DNA from: Bacillota bacterium
GTDB taxonomy: Bacteria; Bacillota; Clostridia; Christensenellales; SZUA-584
DNA: 64,000 nt
Assembly: GCA_023410475.1 (NCBI GenBank)
Contig: JAEYPS010000032.1
Coordinates: 186,001-250,000, forward strand
Reading direction: 5' to 3'
Part shown: one piece after another, positions 52,701 to 62,186 of the stretch
Position numbering within the stretch: the first letter of the stretch is position 1
How the letters are laid out: the number at the start of each line of letters is the position of its first letter
Translations under genes and position numbers: made by a program
The notes under the pieces: model-generated
Seen by the model: the letters and a program-made list of their open reading frames with translations, nothing else
What the model was told of the DNA's origin: nothing
The model's database searches: none

Positions 52701-55700
52701 GACAACTATCAGCAAAGCCCCAAAAAAGGCGTAGCGTACAGAACGTCGCCCACAAACATCGCGTTTTCTCTTGTTTCGGGCATCATGGCCTACTACATGG
52801 GGTTCGTAACGCTGGCCGAGGCTTTAACAAGAGCAGACAAATGCGTCCTTGGTATTGAGAAGGCACCGAAATGGGAAGGGCATCTGTATAACTGGTACGA
52901 TATAACGGATCTGTCGCCGCTCGAGCCAAGGTACGTATCTTCGGTTGACAGCGGCAACCTCGCGTGCTATTTTCTCGTAGCGGTAGAGGCATTAAATGAA
53001 ATGCTGCGAGTTCCCATTGCGGGCTTTTTTCATGACGGCCTTCGGGCAGTATCAAGAGAGCCGGCGCAAAAAAGCGTACCGGCCGGGGCACAGCAGCACG
53101 CGGGGCAGGACATATTCTCCGCGCTCTCATCGCTTAAAAGCGTCGGCGAAGATGCTGAGAATGTCGCCGCTTTCAAAAATACGTACGGATCGTATTTTGA
53201 AAGATACGCCAAATGGGCTGCGTTGCTCGAAACGTTCGAAACGCCGCATGAAGGCTTGTACTGCGAGTCGATAGGCATGCTGCGCGAAAAGCTCGGGAAC
53301 ATTTCGATAGCCGGATATATCGAGAGCTTCAACTCGATACTAGAAACGCTTTCAGGAATCTACGAGAAGGCGGCCGGGATCGGCGACAAGCAGGCGCTCC
53401 GGTGGGTAAAGTCTATGGAGACGGCGCTCGGTGAATGCTACGTAGCGGCAAGACGGCTGTACAATAAGGCGGAGAAGCTAAAAAAGAGGATACTTGCGCT
53501 GTTTGAACAGACGGACTTTACGGTGCTTTACGACGAGGGTAAGGGGCTGTTCTCTATAGGTTTTGACTTGCGGCAGAACCGTCTCAGCGATACGCATTAC
53601 GACCTTCTCGCGTCAGAAGCGAGGCAGACGGGGTTTATAGCGATTGCAAAGGGCGACGTGCCCGGCAAGCATTGGTTCAGGCTTTCAAGGCCGCTGACGG
53701 TCGCGGGCGACAACAGGGTGCTGCTCTCTTGGGGAGGCACAATGTTCGAATATCTGATGCCCCTAATAATAATGAAAAGCTACGACAACACACTGCTCGG
53801 CGAGACATACAACGCGGTTGTTAACATGCAGAGCGACTACGGCGAGCAGAGGCGCGCCCCGTGGGGCGTTTCCGAGTCGGGGTATTACGCGTTTGACCTA
53901 GATATGAACTACCAGTACAAGGCGTTCGGCGTGCCCGGACTGGGTATGAGATCCGGGCTTGTGCGCGAGATGGTGGTGTCTGCGTATTCCGTGTTCCTCG
54001 CGCTGCATGTAAACCCGAGAGCTGCCGTCCATAACCTCATAAGGCTCGAGAGGACGGGCTCTTTGGGAAAATACGGTTTTTACGAGGCGATAGATTATAC
54101 GCAGGCGAGGATGCAAAAAGGGAAAAAGAAGCGCATAGTAAAGAGCTATATGGCGCATCATCAGGGGATGATACTCGCTTCCATACTGAACTGCCTTAAG
54201 GACGACAAGCTGCAGGAACTGTTTCACAGCTCTATGTGCGTACGCGCGACCGAGATGCTGCTCAAAGAAAAGGTACCCCCGAGGAACGTTACGCTCAGCC
54301 TCGGGGAAAAACAGCCCGAGAGCCAGGAATTCGCGGAAGAGATACGCTCCGCAAGGACGTTCAAACACTTCGTGCAATACCCAGAGGCGCATTTTCTTTC
54401 AAACGGAAGCTACACTGTGATGCTCACGCAGTACGGCACGGGCTATTCCATGTTTAACAACAACATGATTAACAGGTGGGACAGCGACCCTCTGCGCAGC
54501 GCCCCCGGGATACACATATATTTGAAGGATACGGACAGCGGAGCAGTCTGGTCGGCTGCGTTTTTGCCCACGTGCGTGCGCACAGACAAGGAGAGGGCGG
54601 TATTCGAGCCGCATAAGTGTGCCTTTATCAGGGAAGTCGGCGATATCGAGACGACGCTTGAGGTTTGCGTGTCTCCCGAATGCAACATGGAGGTAAGGAA
54701 CCTCGAGATAGTGAACAAAGGGGCATCGCCCGTAAACCTTGCAGTATTCTGCGCGTATTCGCCTGTGCTTTGCAGCCAGCAAGACTTTGAAGCGCACCCG
54801 GCGTTTTCAGAGCTGTTTCTGGAAACGGAAACGGACATACAAACCGGCACCGTATACGCGAGACGAAGGGGTCGGAACATATACAACGCCATGAAAGTGT
54901 GTCCGGGCGGCAATGCAGAGCTTATCACGGACAGGGCGGGCATATTCGGACGAAAGAACATATTCGGAGCGCCCGCTTGTATGTGCAACCATAACGAAAA
55001 AGACGTAGCGAGGGCGTTAGGCATAAAATGTGGCGTGTCGGTGCCCGCAAAATCATCATGCGGCGTATCGTTCGTGATAGCGGCGGGTGAGAGCAAGCAG
55101 AGCGTCATGCAGTGCCTTTCCGAGATAAGTGGTGAAGACGATGTTAAACGGGCGTTCCATCTTGCGTGGACGCACTCTCAGGTAGAGATGAGGTATTTAA
55201 AGCTCAAAGATATGCAGGTTGAGCTGTTCCAGAGGATAGCGTCGAGGACGGTTATAAGGTTGCCGCATGACTATCCATGCGAGGGAGAGCCCGCCGGCGT
55301 AAAGACGCTGTGGAAAATGGGCATTTCAGGAGATGTCCCGATAATATGCATGCTGGCAAACGACGCTGAGAACATAGATATCGTCAAAAACGCGGCGAAG
55401 GCGCAGGAGTTTATGAGCCACAGATGCGTCAGCGCGGATCTTGTCATAATATACGCAGGTGGCGCGGAGTATATAAACCCGCTTCGCGACAAGGTGAAGG
55501 AACTGGAGCAGGCGGCGTCGGGCAGGCCTTACAACAAGATATACGCTATACCAAAAGACAGCCTTTCTGACTCGGATATAGCGACTGTAGTTAACGCAGC
55601 GTGCCTCGTGCTGAATGACGCAGCCCCGCTCGGCGAGCAGCTAAAGGTCCACATAAAGATGAACGCGCTCGAGGTTTTCGAGCATGACACGTCGAGAGAA

Positions 55701-58088
55701 CGCCCAAGATTGATGAAACGGCTCAAAGCGTTTGACAACGGAACGGGAGGATTCATAAGCGGCGGCGCTGAGTATTGCATAGACATAAACGACAGGGCGG
55801 CTTTACCCTGGAGCAACATATTGGTCAACGATTCGTTCGGAAGCCTTGTAAGCGCGGGCGGCGGAGGCTATACGTGGGCCGAAAACGCCCAGATGAAGAG
55901 ACTTACGCCTTTTCGCAACGACCCTCTCACAGACACCGGCGGCGAAGGCATTCTCGTGCGCAACGACAGGACGGGCAAAGTATTCAGCGTAATGCCGGAC
56001 ATATACGCCTCGGGAAAATACCGCGTAATACACGGCATAGGCTACTCGATATTTGAGAGGTTCGGCGGCTTGGGCTCTATCGCCACGTTTTTCGTGGATA
56101 CGCAATTGCCCGTCAAAGCGGCTGTGGTAGAGATTGAAAACAACACAAACAAAGAGGATACTTTCTCCGTGTATTATTTTGCCGAGCCGGGGATCGTGAA
56201 AAGATGCAGGAGCATAAAGGCTGCGTTCAAAGAAGACAGACTGGAAGCCGGGTCGGTTTTTGACGAAGCAGGAAAAGCGATGTTTATAGCGATGCCGGAA
56301 CAAAGCGTCAATTATACGGTTTCGGCGTTCGAGTTTTTCGGATCTCCCGGAAACAACATACTGCCCGAGGCGGTGAAGATAAAGCAGCTTTCGGACACGG
56401 ACGGTGAAACGTCTGTGCTCGCGCTGCAGACAAGGCTGAAGCTTTCGCCAGGAGAGAAAAAAAGCCTCGTCGCGCTTATGGGATACTGCGAGCCCGAAAA
56501 GATAGCAGATATTTCCTCAGAGCTTAAAAACGAAAAACGGGCTCAAAAAAAGCTGCAGCAGACAAAGGATCACTGGAAGGAGCTGACAGGCGCTATAAAG
56601 GTGTCGACGCCAAGCAAGTCGTTCGACACTCTCGTAAACAACTGGCTTACGTATCAGACATACGCGTCGAGAATGCTCGGAAGAACGGGATACTACCAGT
56701 CGGGAGGCGCGTTCGGATTCCGCGACCAGCTGCAGGACGCGCTGTCGCTAGTATATACGGACCCCGGCACGACGCGCGAATTCATAGTTAAGTTCGCGGC
56801 GCGCCAGTTCCCCGAGGGCGACGTATTGCACTGGTGGCACGAGCCTGCGACAGGAGTGCGCACGAGGATAAGCGACGACAAGCTGTTCCTGCCCTATGTG
56901 GCTTGCGAGTACGAGAAGGTAACGGGCGACATGGGAGTATTCGACGAATGCGTGAGCTATCTTGAGGGAAACCCGGTGCCCGAAGACAAGCACGACATAT
57001 ATGAGCAGTTTGCGAGCGGAGCACTGAGCGAGAGCGTATTCTTTCACTGCGTAAGGGCCATTGATTCTGCGCTGAAATTCGGCAATCATGGCCTGCCGCT
57101 TATGGGCACGGGCGACTGGAACGACGGCATGGACAGGATAGGGGAGAAGGGCAGCGGGGAGAGCGTCTGGCTAGGGTTCTTCATCGTCGAGGTGTTAAGG
57201 CTGTTCATTCCAGTATGCCGGGCCAGAGGAGAAGAGACTATTGCCTGCGCATACGAGGAGAAGCGTGAGGAGATAAGAGCAAACATAGAAAACAACGCGT
57301 GGGATAAAGAGTGGTATATGCGCGCATTCTTCGACGACGGCACGCCGGTGGGGAGCCATGTGTCACAGGAGTGCAAAATAGACCTCGTATCACAGGCGTG
57401 GGCGGTGATATCGGGCGCCGCGAGGGCGAGGAAGGCGTTCGTTTCCGCGGGCGAGCAACTCGTAATGCGCCAAGAAGGAGTCATACGGCTTCTTACCCCG
57501 GCGTTCGACAAATGGGAGAAGGACCCGGGATATATAAAATCGTATATACCGGGCGTGCGCGAGAACGGAGGCCAGTACAGCCACGCGGCGGCGTGGTACG
57601 TTATCGCGGCGGCCAAGCTGCGAGAGAAAGAGACGGCGTTTGAGCTTTTTCAGATGCTTAACCCGATAAACCACACGAGGACTCCCGCCGGTGTAATGAA
57701 GTATAAGGGAGAGCCGTATGTGATGGCCGCCGACGTATACTATTCGGACGAGCACAAGGGCAGGGCGGGATGGACATGGTATACCGGCACGTCCGGGTGG
57801 ATGCATCAGGCCGCGATAATACATCTTCTCGGAATAAAGATAGAGCGCGCAATGCTCAGCGTAAACCCCTGCCTTCCCGACGAATTCGGATGCTACAGCG
57901 TTGAGTACAAAAAGGACGGCGCGACGTATGTGATTTGCGTCGAGCTCACTCCCGGATATGAAGGCGAAGCGTGGCTAAGCATGGACGGAAAGAAACAGGG
58001 CAGGAGCGTTAAGCTCGATAAGCACAAAGGCGTCCATCAAATAAGCGCTTGTTGGAAACCTCAGCCGGATGATATACTGGGCGTATGA
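49728..58088 (+). CDS. Cyclic beta-1,2-glucan synthase-like protein (GT84-GH94)
   Basis: A 2786-residue membrane enzyme laid out like NdvB/Cgs. An N-terminal region with membrane helices (about 380-440) leads to a processive glycosyltransferase domain with DSDTELS (near 590) and QRHRWVRGDWQL (near 733). More helices follow, then a glucoamylase-like domain (TSPTNIAFSLVSGIMAYYMGF) and a C-terminal GH94 phosphorylase domain with GRTGYYQSGGAFGFRDQLQD and LPLMGTGDWNDGMDRIG (near 2464). Known relatives make, cyclise and trim beta-1,2-glucan. AGGG precedes the ATG. Overlaps the next gene by 4 bases. Confidence 0.9.
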   Translation: MRGSQSVSINILDEAKLSSQELLKYAYDLSLVHKVFAKNSDYRHFSLGDVRRNIESAYLSAKQGKYEGLELPALSEWFYDNRYLFIEQLKQIELNKETHRLAHIKNGRFANYPRSFVLAIELAKHSSFYLTVNSIQDFLEAYQKEAELDSGELWVFVDMLKIAILCAVSELAKRSTQSISMRAKAEKFYSRAENEASIDSLISEYKGALVNPQFIEYITVLFRESEHMHYVTERINRRLAVRDLSIEKLVKKAHAAQAVNIMHISNALTSLRMLAKINFEIIFENVSAVHKHLSKDESYLMMDFSTREYYRKGISEIASIINVSEPAVARVAMRLSESSGGEHVGVYIAGEKRHDLMREFGRLPVKEKAASFFKRHTLLFYAGGTVVSSFVSAALLCISLFFMYPAVYGVIGFVISLIPIYAVAIAVTNKIFTLMMKPAFVPKMALKQGIPEDCAAMVAVTSLVTNLENGRELLEKMQVYYAANQQDTLYFTLLSDFKENKNEITAEEVEIIEKMQAEVNGLNKKYGRNIFFYAQRKRTYIPSQKKYTGKERKRGALLDFCALLRGDDSGFTHVTKGIPQNIKYVITLDSDTELSRDAAIKLVGAMEHPLNRPQTDSASGIVKSGFGIMQPRIGIDVVCAAKTRFSLVFSGKGGLDTYACAASDVYQDGFGTGIYTGKGIFEVDVYLSVLKESFPDDTVLSHDLLEGSYLRCALLSDVVLMDGYPAKYLSWAERQHRWVRGDWQLMPWLARNVRTKHGRKRNPLSALAKYQVADNLRRSLVMPLSFIVILLSQTAFYRSAFFWFISGILPLFIDSILDFGERIITLVRNTGKGTTFKDVWYETKALFEQSFYRFAFLPYEAYLMMDAVIRTIIRVAFTKKNLLEWVTAAEGEKRAKDSIQDYWRKMRAAPVLAALLFALSIISTHSFSVVAFAVFTVWFFAPSIAYYISRPRVQRKYPLDEKQKLYLEDIALRTWRFFETFGRENEYCWMPDNYQQSPKKGVAYRTSPTNIAFSLVSGIMAYYMGFVTLAEALTRADKCVLGIEKAPKWEGHLYNWYDITDLSPLEPRYVSSVDSGNLACYFLVAVEALNEMLRVPIAGFFHDGLRAVSREPAQKSVPAGAQQHAGQDIFSALSSLKSVGEDAENVAAFKNTYGSYFERYAKWAALLETFETPHEGLYCESIGMLREKLGNISIAGYIESFNSILETLSGIYEKAAGIGDKQALRWVKSMETALGECYVAARRLYNKAEKLKKRILALFEQTDFTVLYDEGKGLFSIGFDLRQNRLSDTHYDLLASEARQTGFIAIAKGDVPGKHWFRLSRPLTVAGDNRVLLSWGGTMFEYLMPLIIMKSYDNTLLGETYNAVVNMQSDYGEQRRAPWGVSESGYYAFDLDMNYQYKAFGVPGLGMRSGLVREMVVSAYSVFLALHVNPRAAVHNLIRLERTGSLGKYGFYEAIDYTQARMQKGKKKRIVKSYMAHHQGMILASILNCLKDDKLQELFHSSMCVRATEMLLKEKVPPRNVTLSLGEKQPESQEFAEEIRSARTFKHFVQYPEAHFLSNGSYTVMLTQYGTGYSMFNNNMINRWDSDPLRSAPGIHIYLKDTDSGAVWSAAFLPTCVRTDKERAVFEPHKCAFIREVGDIETTLEVCVSPECNMEVRNLEIVNKGASPVNLAVFCAYSPVLCSQQDFEAHPAFSELFLETETDIQTGTVYARRRGRNIYNAMKVCPGGNAELITDRAGIFGRKNIFGAPACMCNHNEKDVARALGIKCGVSVPAKSSCGVSFVIAAGESKQSVMQCLSEISGEDDVKRAFHLAWTHSQVEMRYLKLKDMQVELFQRIASRTVIRLPHDYPCEGEPAGVKTLWKMGISGDVPIICMLANDAENIDIVKNAAKAQEFMSHRCVSADLVIIYAGGAEYINPLRDKVKELEQAASGRPYNKIYAIPKDSLSDSDIATVVNAACLVLNDAAPLGEQLKVHIKMNALEVFEHDTSRERPRLMKRLKAFDNGTGGFISGGAEYCIDINDRAALPWSNILVNDSFGSLVSAGGGGYTWAENAQMKRLTPFRNDPLTDTGGEGILVRNDRTGKVFSVMPDIYASGKYRVIHGIGYSIFERFGGLGSIATFFVDTQLPVKAAVVEIENNTNKEDTFSVYYFAEPGIVKRCRSIKAAFKEDRLEAGSVFDEAGKAMFIAMPEQSVNYTVSAFEFFGSPGNNILPEAVKIKQLSDTDGETSVLALQTRLKLSPGEKKSLVALMGYCEPEKIADISSELKNEKRAQKKLQQTKDHWKELTGAIKVSTPSKSFDTLVNNWLTYQTYASRMLGRTGYYQSGGAFGFRDQLQDALSLVYTDPGTTREFIVKFAARQFPEGDVLHWWHEPATGVRTRISDDKLFLPYVACEYEKVTGDMGVFDECVSYLEGNPVPEDKHDIYEQFASGALSESVFFHCVRAIDSALKFGNHGLPLMGTGDWNDGMDRIGEKGSGESVWLGFFIVEVLRLFIPVCRARGEETIACAYEEKREEIRANIENNAWDKEWYMRAFFDDGTPVGSHVSQECKIDLVSQAWAVISGAARARKAFVSAGEQLVMRQEGVIRLLTPAFDKWEKDPGYIKSYIPGVRENGGQYSHAAAWYVIAAAKLREKETAFELFQMLNPINHTRTPAGVMKYKGEPYVMAADVYYSDEHKGRAGWTWYTGTSGWMHQAAIIHLLGIKIERAMLSVNPCLPDEFGCYSVEYKKDGATYVICVELTPGYEGEAWLSMDGKKQGRSVKLDKHKGVHQISACWKPQPDDILGV

Positions 58089-59929
58089 TAAACGATTTTC
58101 TTCCAATGTCCAAACAGGAGATGGAGAGCCGGGGCATTTCCCGGCTTGATTATATTATAGTCACGCCCGACGCTTATGTAGACCATCCTTCGTTCGCAGC
58201 AGCGATAATCGGCAGGTACGTGCAGAGCCTCGGCTGCAGCGTCGGCATCATTGCGCAGCCGGACTGGAAGAGCGAAGATGATTTTTTAAAGCTCGGAGCG
58301 CCAAGGTACGCGTTTTTACTGAGCGGCGGCAACATGGACGGAATAGTCAATATGTATACGGCTGCGAAGAAACCGCGCAGCTCCGACGCGTATTCTGCGG
58401 GCGCAAAGACAGGGCTCAGGCCTCCAAGGCCCACTATAGCCTATACCGCGAGAATCAAACAGGCATACAAGGATATACCGGTGATAATAGGCGGGATAGA
58501 GGCGTCGCAAAGGCGGTTCGCCCACTACGATTATTACGAGGATACCGTTCGCCGCTCTTATCTCGTGGACAGCAAGGCCGATATGCTCGTATACGGCATG
58601 GGCGAAAAGCCTCTCGCCGAGATTACGCAAAGGCTGACGGCGAGCGGGAACGTCAAAACAATGACGGGGATAAAGGGAACGTGTCTTATGCTGTCCTCGA
58701 CGGACGGTATAGGAGATCATATTAAGCTTCCCTCGTTTGAGCGCGTGTCTTCAAATAAGAAGGATTTTGCTGACGCGTGCAGGGTGATACACCAAAACAT
58801 GACGCAGGGAGGAAAGACGCTTGTGCAGGCGCACGGCGACAGATACGTTGTGCAGTTTCCGCCGTCCGAGCCGCTGTCTACGCCCGAGATGGACGCGATA
58901 TACGAGCTTGCGTTCACGCGGCGTCAGCATCCATCCTATAAAGAGCCTGTGCCCGCGCTTTTTGAGGTGCAGTTCGGTATAACGTCGCTGAGGGGCTGCC
59001 CGGGAATGTGCTCGTTTTGCTCCATATCGTCTCATCAGGGAAAGCGTATACAGAAACGCTCGAAACGCTCTATAATAAGCGAGGCTGAAAGGTTTGCCGG
59101 AATGAGCGAGTTCAGGGGTATGATATCCGATGTAGGCGGGCCGACCGCCAACTTCTACGACGCGGTGTGCACCGCGAAAAACAGCCGGGGCTGCTCAAAG
59201 ACATGCCTTTCGCCTTCTCTGTGTAAAAATCTTAAGGTAAGCCACAAGGGGCTTACAGAGATACTCGAAGGACTCGAGCGCATAAAAAACGTAAGAAGGA
59301 TTTTCATACGCTCCGGGCTCAGGTACGACTATATCATGGCGGACAGGGACGGCAAGTTCTTCGACAGGCTCGTTAAAAAGCATGTGAGCGGGCAGCTTAA
59401 AGTAGCGCCCGAGCATATATGCGGCGGCGTGCTTGAGCTTATGAACAAACCGAGATACGACGTATACGAGAACTTCGCGAAAAGATTTTCTTCGGCAACA
59501 AAAAGGGCGGGAAAAGAGCAGTATCTTTTGCCGTACTATATCTCCTCACATCCCGGCAGCACTTTAAGCGACGCCATAGAGCTTGCTCTCAAATTGAAAC
59601 AGCAAAGATTCATACCCGAGCAGGTCCAGGATTTTTATCCTACGCCGGGCACGCTGTCAACGTGTATGTATTACACGGGCATAGACCCGCTTAGCGGAAA
59701 AAACGTTTATGTCGCGAGAGACCCTAAAGAAAAGGCGATGCAGCGCGCGCTTTTGCAGTTCAACAACAAAAAGAGCTGGCCGCTCATACGCGAGGCGCTG
59801 AAAAGCGCCGGACGTGAAGACCTTATTGGCGGCGGGCGCGAGTGCCTTTTGCCCGAAGAGACCGGAAAGAAAAGAAGCGCGTACAGGCCAAAACCAGGGA
59901 AAATACGCAAGCCGAAAAATAAAAATTAA
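58085..59929 (+). CDS. YgiQ family radical SAM protein
   Basis: A 614-residue YgiQ/UPF0313 protein. N-terminal region (FLPMSKQEMESRGISRLDYIIVTPDAYVDHPSFAAAIIGR) is diagnostic; the radical SAM cluster motif is CPGMCSFCSISSHQGK (C-x3-C-x2-C, near residue 306). C-terminal basic tail (KPGKIRKPKNKN). Substrate unknown for the family. Coupled by an ATGA overlap to the glucan synthase gene, though a functional link is not established. Confidence 0.92.
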   Translation: MINDFLPMSKQEMESRGISRLDYIIVTPDAYVDHPSFAAAIIGRYVQSLGCSVGIIAQPDWKSEDDFLKLGAPRYAFLLSGGNMDGIVNMYTAAKKPRSSDAYSAGAKTGLRPPRPTIAYTARIKQAYKDIPVIIGGIEASQRRFAHYDYYEDTVRRSYLVDSKADMLVYGMGEKPLAEITQRLTASGNVKTMTGIKGTCLMLSSTDGIGDHIKLPSFERVSSNKKDFADACRVIHQNMTQGGKTLVQAHGDRYVVQFPPSEPLSTPEMDAIYELAFTRRQHPSYKEPVPALFEVQFGITSLRGCPGMCSFCSISSHQGKRIQKRSKRSIISEAERFAGMSEFRGMISDVGGPTANFYDAVCTAKNSRGCSKTCLSPSLCKNLKVSHKGLTEILEGLERIKNVRRIFIRSGLRYDYIMADRDGKFFDRLVKKHVSGQLKVAPEHICGGVLELMNKPRYDVYENFAKRFSSATKRAGKEQYLLPYYISSHPGSTLSDAIELALKLKQQRFIPEQVQDFYPTPGTLSTCMYYTGIDPLSGKNVYVARDPKEKAMQRALLQFNNKKSWPLIREALKSAGREDLIGGGRECLLPEETGKKRSAYRPKPGKIRKPKNKN

Positions 59930-60029
59930 AAATACGACCTTAAAATACAAATTCTATTAACTATGGATTTAAATATTATAAATGTATACATCCGCGCTTT
60001 GAACTTTCGTTTTATTATTTTAAATATTG

Positions 60030-60038
60030 TGGTATAAT
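60030..60038 (+). promoter_or_regulatory. Extended -10 promoter of the two-component operon
   Basis: TGGTATAAT is a TG-N-TATAAT extended -10. No strong -35. The response regulator ATG follows at 60071 with AAGGAG upstream. Confidence 0.55.
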
Positions 60039-60070
60039 GAGCAGCATAAAATACAAGGAGTAATGTATTT

Positions 60071-60760
60071 ATGAAGAGAATACTTATCGTCGACGACGAG
60101 CCCAGCCTTATCAAGGGACTAAGGTTCAATCTTGAGCAGCAGGACGGATATTCGGTGGATGAGGCGCTGGACGGGGAACAGGCTCTTGCGCTGTTCGAGC
60201 CCGACAAATATGATCTTGTGCTTCTCGACCTGATGCTCCCGAAAATCGACGGCATGGAGGTATGCCAGCGTATACGCAGCATCTCCAACGTGCCTATAAT
60301 AATGCTGACCGCCAAGGACGACGATATGGACAAAATAATGGGGCTGGAATACGGCGCCGATGACTATATGACAAAGCCTTTCAACATGCTTGAGCTCAAG
60401 GCGCGGATAAAAACAATATTTCGACGCATGGAAGGCACGGAAAAGAACAAGGAACCGCAGATACTAAGCGCTCGCAACATGGTCGTCAACCTTGAAAACA
60501 GAAGCGTTACCGTCGACGGCAAGGACGTCGGGCTTACCGCTAAGGAGTTCGACCTTCTTCAGCTTTTTATAACGAACAGAGGAAAAGTGTATGACCGGGA
60601 AAAGCTTCTCGAACTTATATGGAAATACGAATATCTCGGAGACCTTCGTACGGTCGACGTACATATCAGGCGCCTTCGCGAGAAAATAGAGAGCAACCCG
60701 GCAAAACCCGAATTTATAATGACTAAATGGGGAGTGGGATACTATTTCTCGGATAAATAG
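60071..60760 (+). CDS. OmpR-family response regulator
   Basis: A 229-residue response regulator: receiver domain (LIVDDEPSLIKGLRFNLEQ; phosphoacceptor Asp in VLLDLMLPKIDG near residue 54; TAKDDD; DDYMTKPFN) and a C-terminal winged helix (LTAKEFDLLQLFITNRGKVYDREKLLELIWKYEYLGDLRTVDVHIRRLREKIE). Similar in layout to WalR/PhoP/ResD. It is followed by its kinase and two GerMN lipoproteins, so envelope or spore peptidoglycan control is a fair inference. Confidence 0.93.
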   Translation: MKRILIVDDEPSLIKGLRFNLEQQDGYSVDEALDGEQALALFEPDKYDLVLLDLMLPKIDGMEVCQRIRSISNVPIIMLTAKDDDMDKIMGLEYGADDYMTKPFNMLELKARIKTIFRRMEGTEKNKEPQILSARNMVVNLENRSVTVDGKDVGLTAKEFDLLQLFITNRGKVYDREKLLELIWKYEYLGDLRTVDVHIRRLREKIESNPAKPEFIMTKWGVGYYFSDK

Positions 60761-62186
60761 CATACTGTATTCGATACGGTGGCGATTTGTATTTATCTAT
60801 CTTTTCGTGGCTGCTGCGGCTTTTGCGGCGGTCACGCTTGCTATTGCGTACCTTGCGGAAGACTACCTTGTAAAACTGAGGGTGGCCGAGCAGCTTAAAA
60901 ACACAAACAGCGTTGCCGTCAGCATGGCGCCGTATCTTTACAGCTCGGACGCCAAAAAAATGTACGAACTCGCTGAAGAGGGGTCGAGAAGATACGGGGG
61001 GCGTTTTCTGGTTCTCGACAGGTCGGGGATTGTGCAGGTAGACAGCTTTTCGATACTCAACGGACAGAAACTTGAGCATAAAGAACTATCCGACGTGCTG
61101 CTTGGGCCGGGAGATACGTCGTACGGATTCCACAGGATAGACGACGCAGAAAGCAAAACGTTTTACGCGGTGTATTATACGGCCGCAATAGTATACAACA
61201 CCGAAACTATAGGCGCCGTGCTGTTCGCGGACGATATACAGGACGTAGTAAACATAACGCGGAGCTTTATAAACATTCTCATAGTAATATCCGGCTCCGC
61301 TTGTCTTATACTTTTGCTTGTCAGCCTAATGTTTTCGGGGTATATAGCAAGGCCCATAAACGAGCTTAAAGATGTCGCGCTTTCCATTTCGAAGGGGAAC
61401 CTTCGCCAGCGCATAAAGGTCTCGGGAAAAAACGAGATGTCCGATCTGGCGGATACGTTCAACATAATGAGTGAGAAGCTTGAGAACATGGACAGGCACA
61501 GAAGCGAGTTTGTGTCGAACGCATCTCACGAGCTTAAAACGCCGCTGAGTTCGATGAAAATACTCACGGAGTCGCTTCTTTATCAGGACGGCATAGACGA
61601 AAAGATATACAAGGAGTTTTTAAGCGATATAAACAAAGAGATAGACCGCATGAACGAGACTATAACAGGTCTCTTGACGCTAGCGAAAACGGACAGCGAG
61701 GCCGACGCGCTGACGCTTAACAGGATACTGCTGAGCGAGCTCGTCCATAAGTCCGTGACGGCGCTCAAGCCAATTGCAAAGGAGCGGGGCATAGCCCTGA
61801 CATACACGGTAATAAACGATATAGAGCTTCAGTGCGACGCGCTCAAAATAATGCAGGCGGTCATGAACCTTATCGACAACGCTTTGAAGTATACCGACAA
61901 GGGCGGGCGCGTTTGGGTGTATCTTCAAAAATCAGGCTCCAACGCCGCGATAATCGTAAAGGACAACGGCTGCGGCATACCGGAATCCGAGATGCCGTAT
62001 ATATTTGACCGTTTTTACAGAGTAGACAAGGCAAGGTCAAGAGATACGGGCGGCAGCGGGCTCGGGCTCCACATATCTCAGAAAATAGCGCTGCTGCACG
62101 GTGGCAGGATAGACGTAGAGAGCGATGAGGGAAAGGGCAGCGTGTTCACGCTGTATCTGCCTATAAAAGGCAGGGGAGAATCATGA
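60753..62186 (+). CDS. Sensor histidine kinase with HAMP domain; start codon uncertain
   Basis: Two membrane helices flank an extracellular sensor (about 25-155 from the GTG), then HAMP, HisKA (phosphoacceptor His in SNASHELKTPLSS) and HATPase (DNALKY, DNGCGIP, GGSGLGLHISQ). The first usual start codon is GTG at 60807, with no ribosome site, and it cuts into helix one. In frame upstream the sequence reads NSILYSIRWRFVFIYLFV, a typical kinase N-terminus, with no ATG, GTG or TTG before the stop at 60720. I place the start at the ATA overlapping the regulator's stop; ATT at 60744 or CTG at 60765 are alternatives. The C-terminus overlaps the next gene by 4 bases. Confidence 0.85.
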   Translation: MNSILYSIRWRFVFIYLFVAAAAFAAVTLAIAYLAEDYLVKLRVAEQLKNTNSVAVSMAPYLYSSDAKKMYELAEEGSRRYGGRFLVLDRSGIVQVDSFSILNGQKLEHKELSDVLLGPGDTSYGFHRIDDAESKTFYAVYYTAAIVYNTETIGAVLFADDIQDVVNITRSFINILIVISGSACLILLLVSLMFSGYIARPINELKDVALSISKGNLRQRIKVSGKNEMSDLADTFNIMSEKLENMDRHRSEFVSNASHELKTPLSSMKILTESLLYQDGIDEKIYKEFLSDINKEIDRMNETITGLLTLAKTDSEADALTLNRILLSELVHKSVTALKPIAKERGIALTYTVINDIELQCDALKIMQAVMNLIDNALKYTDKGGRVWVYLQKSGSNAAIIVKDNGCGIPESEMPYIFDRFYRVDKARSRDTGGSGLGLHISQKIALLHGGRIDVESDEGKGSVFTLYLPIKGRGES

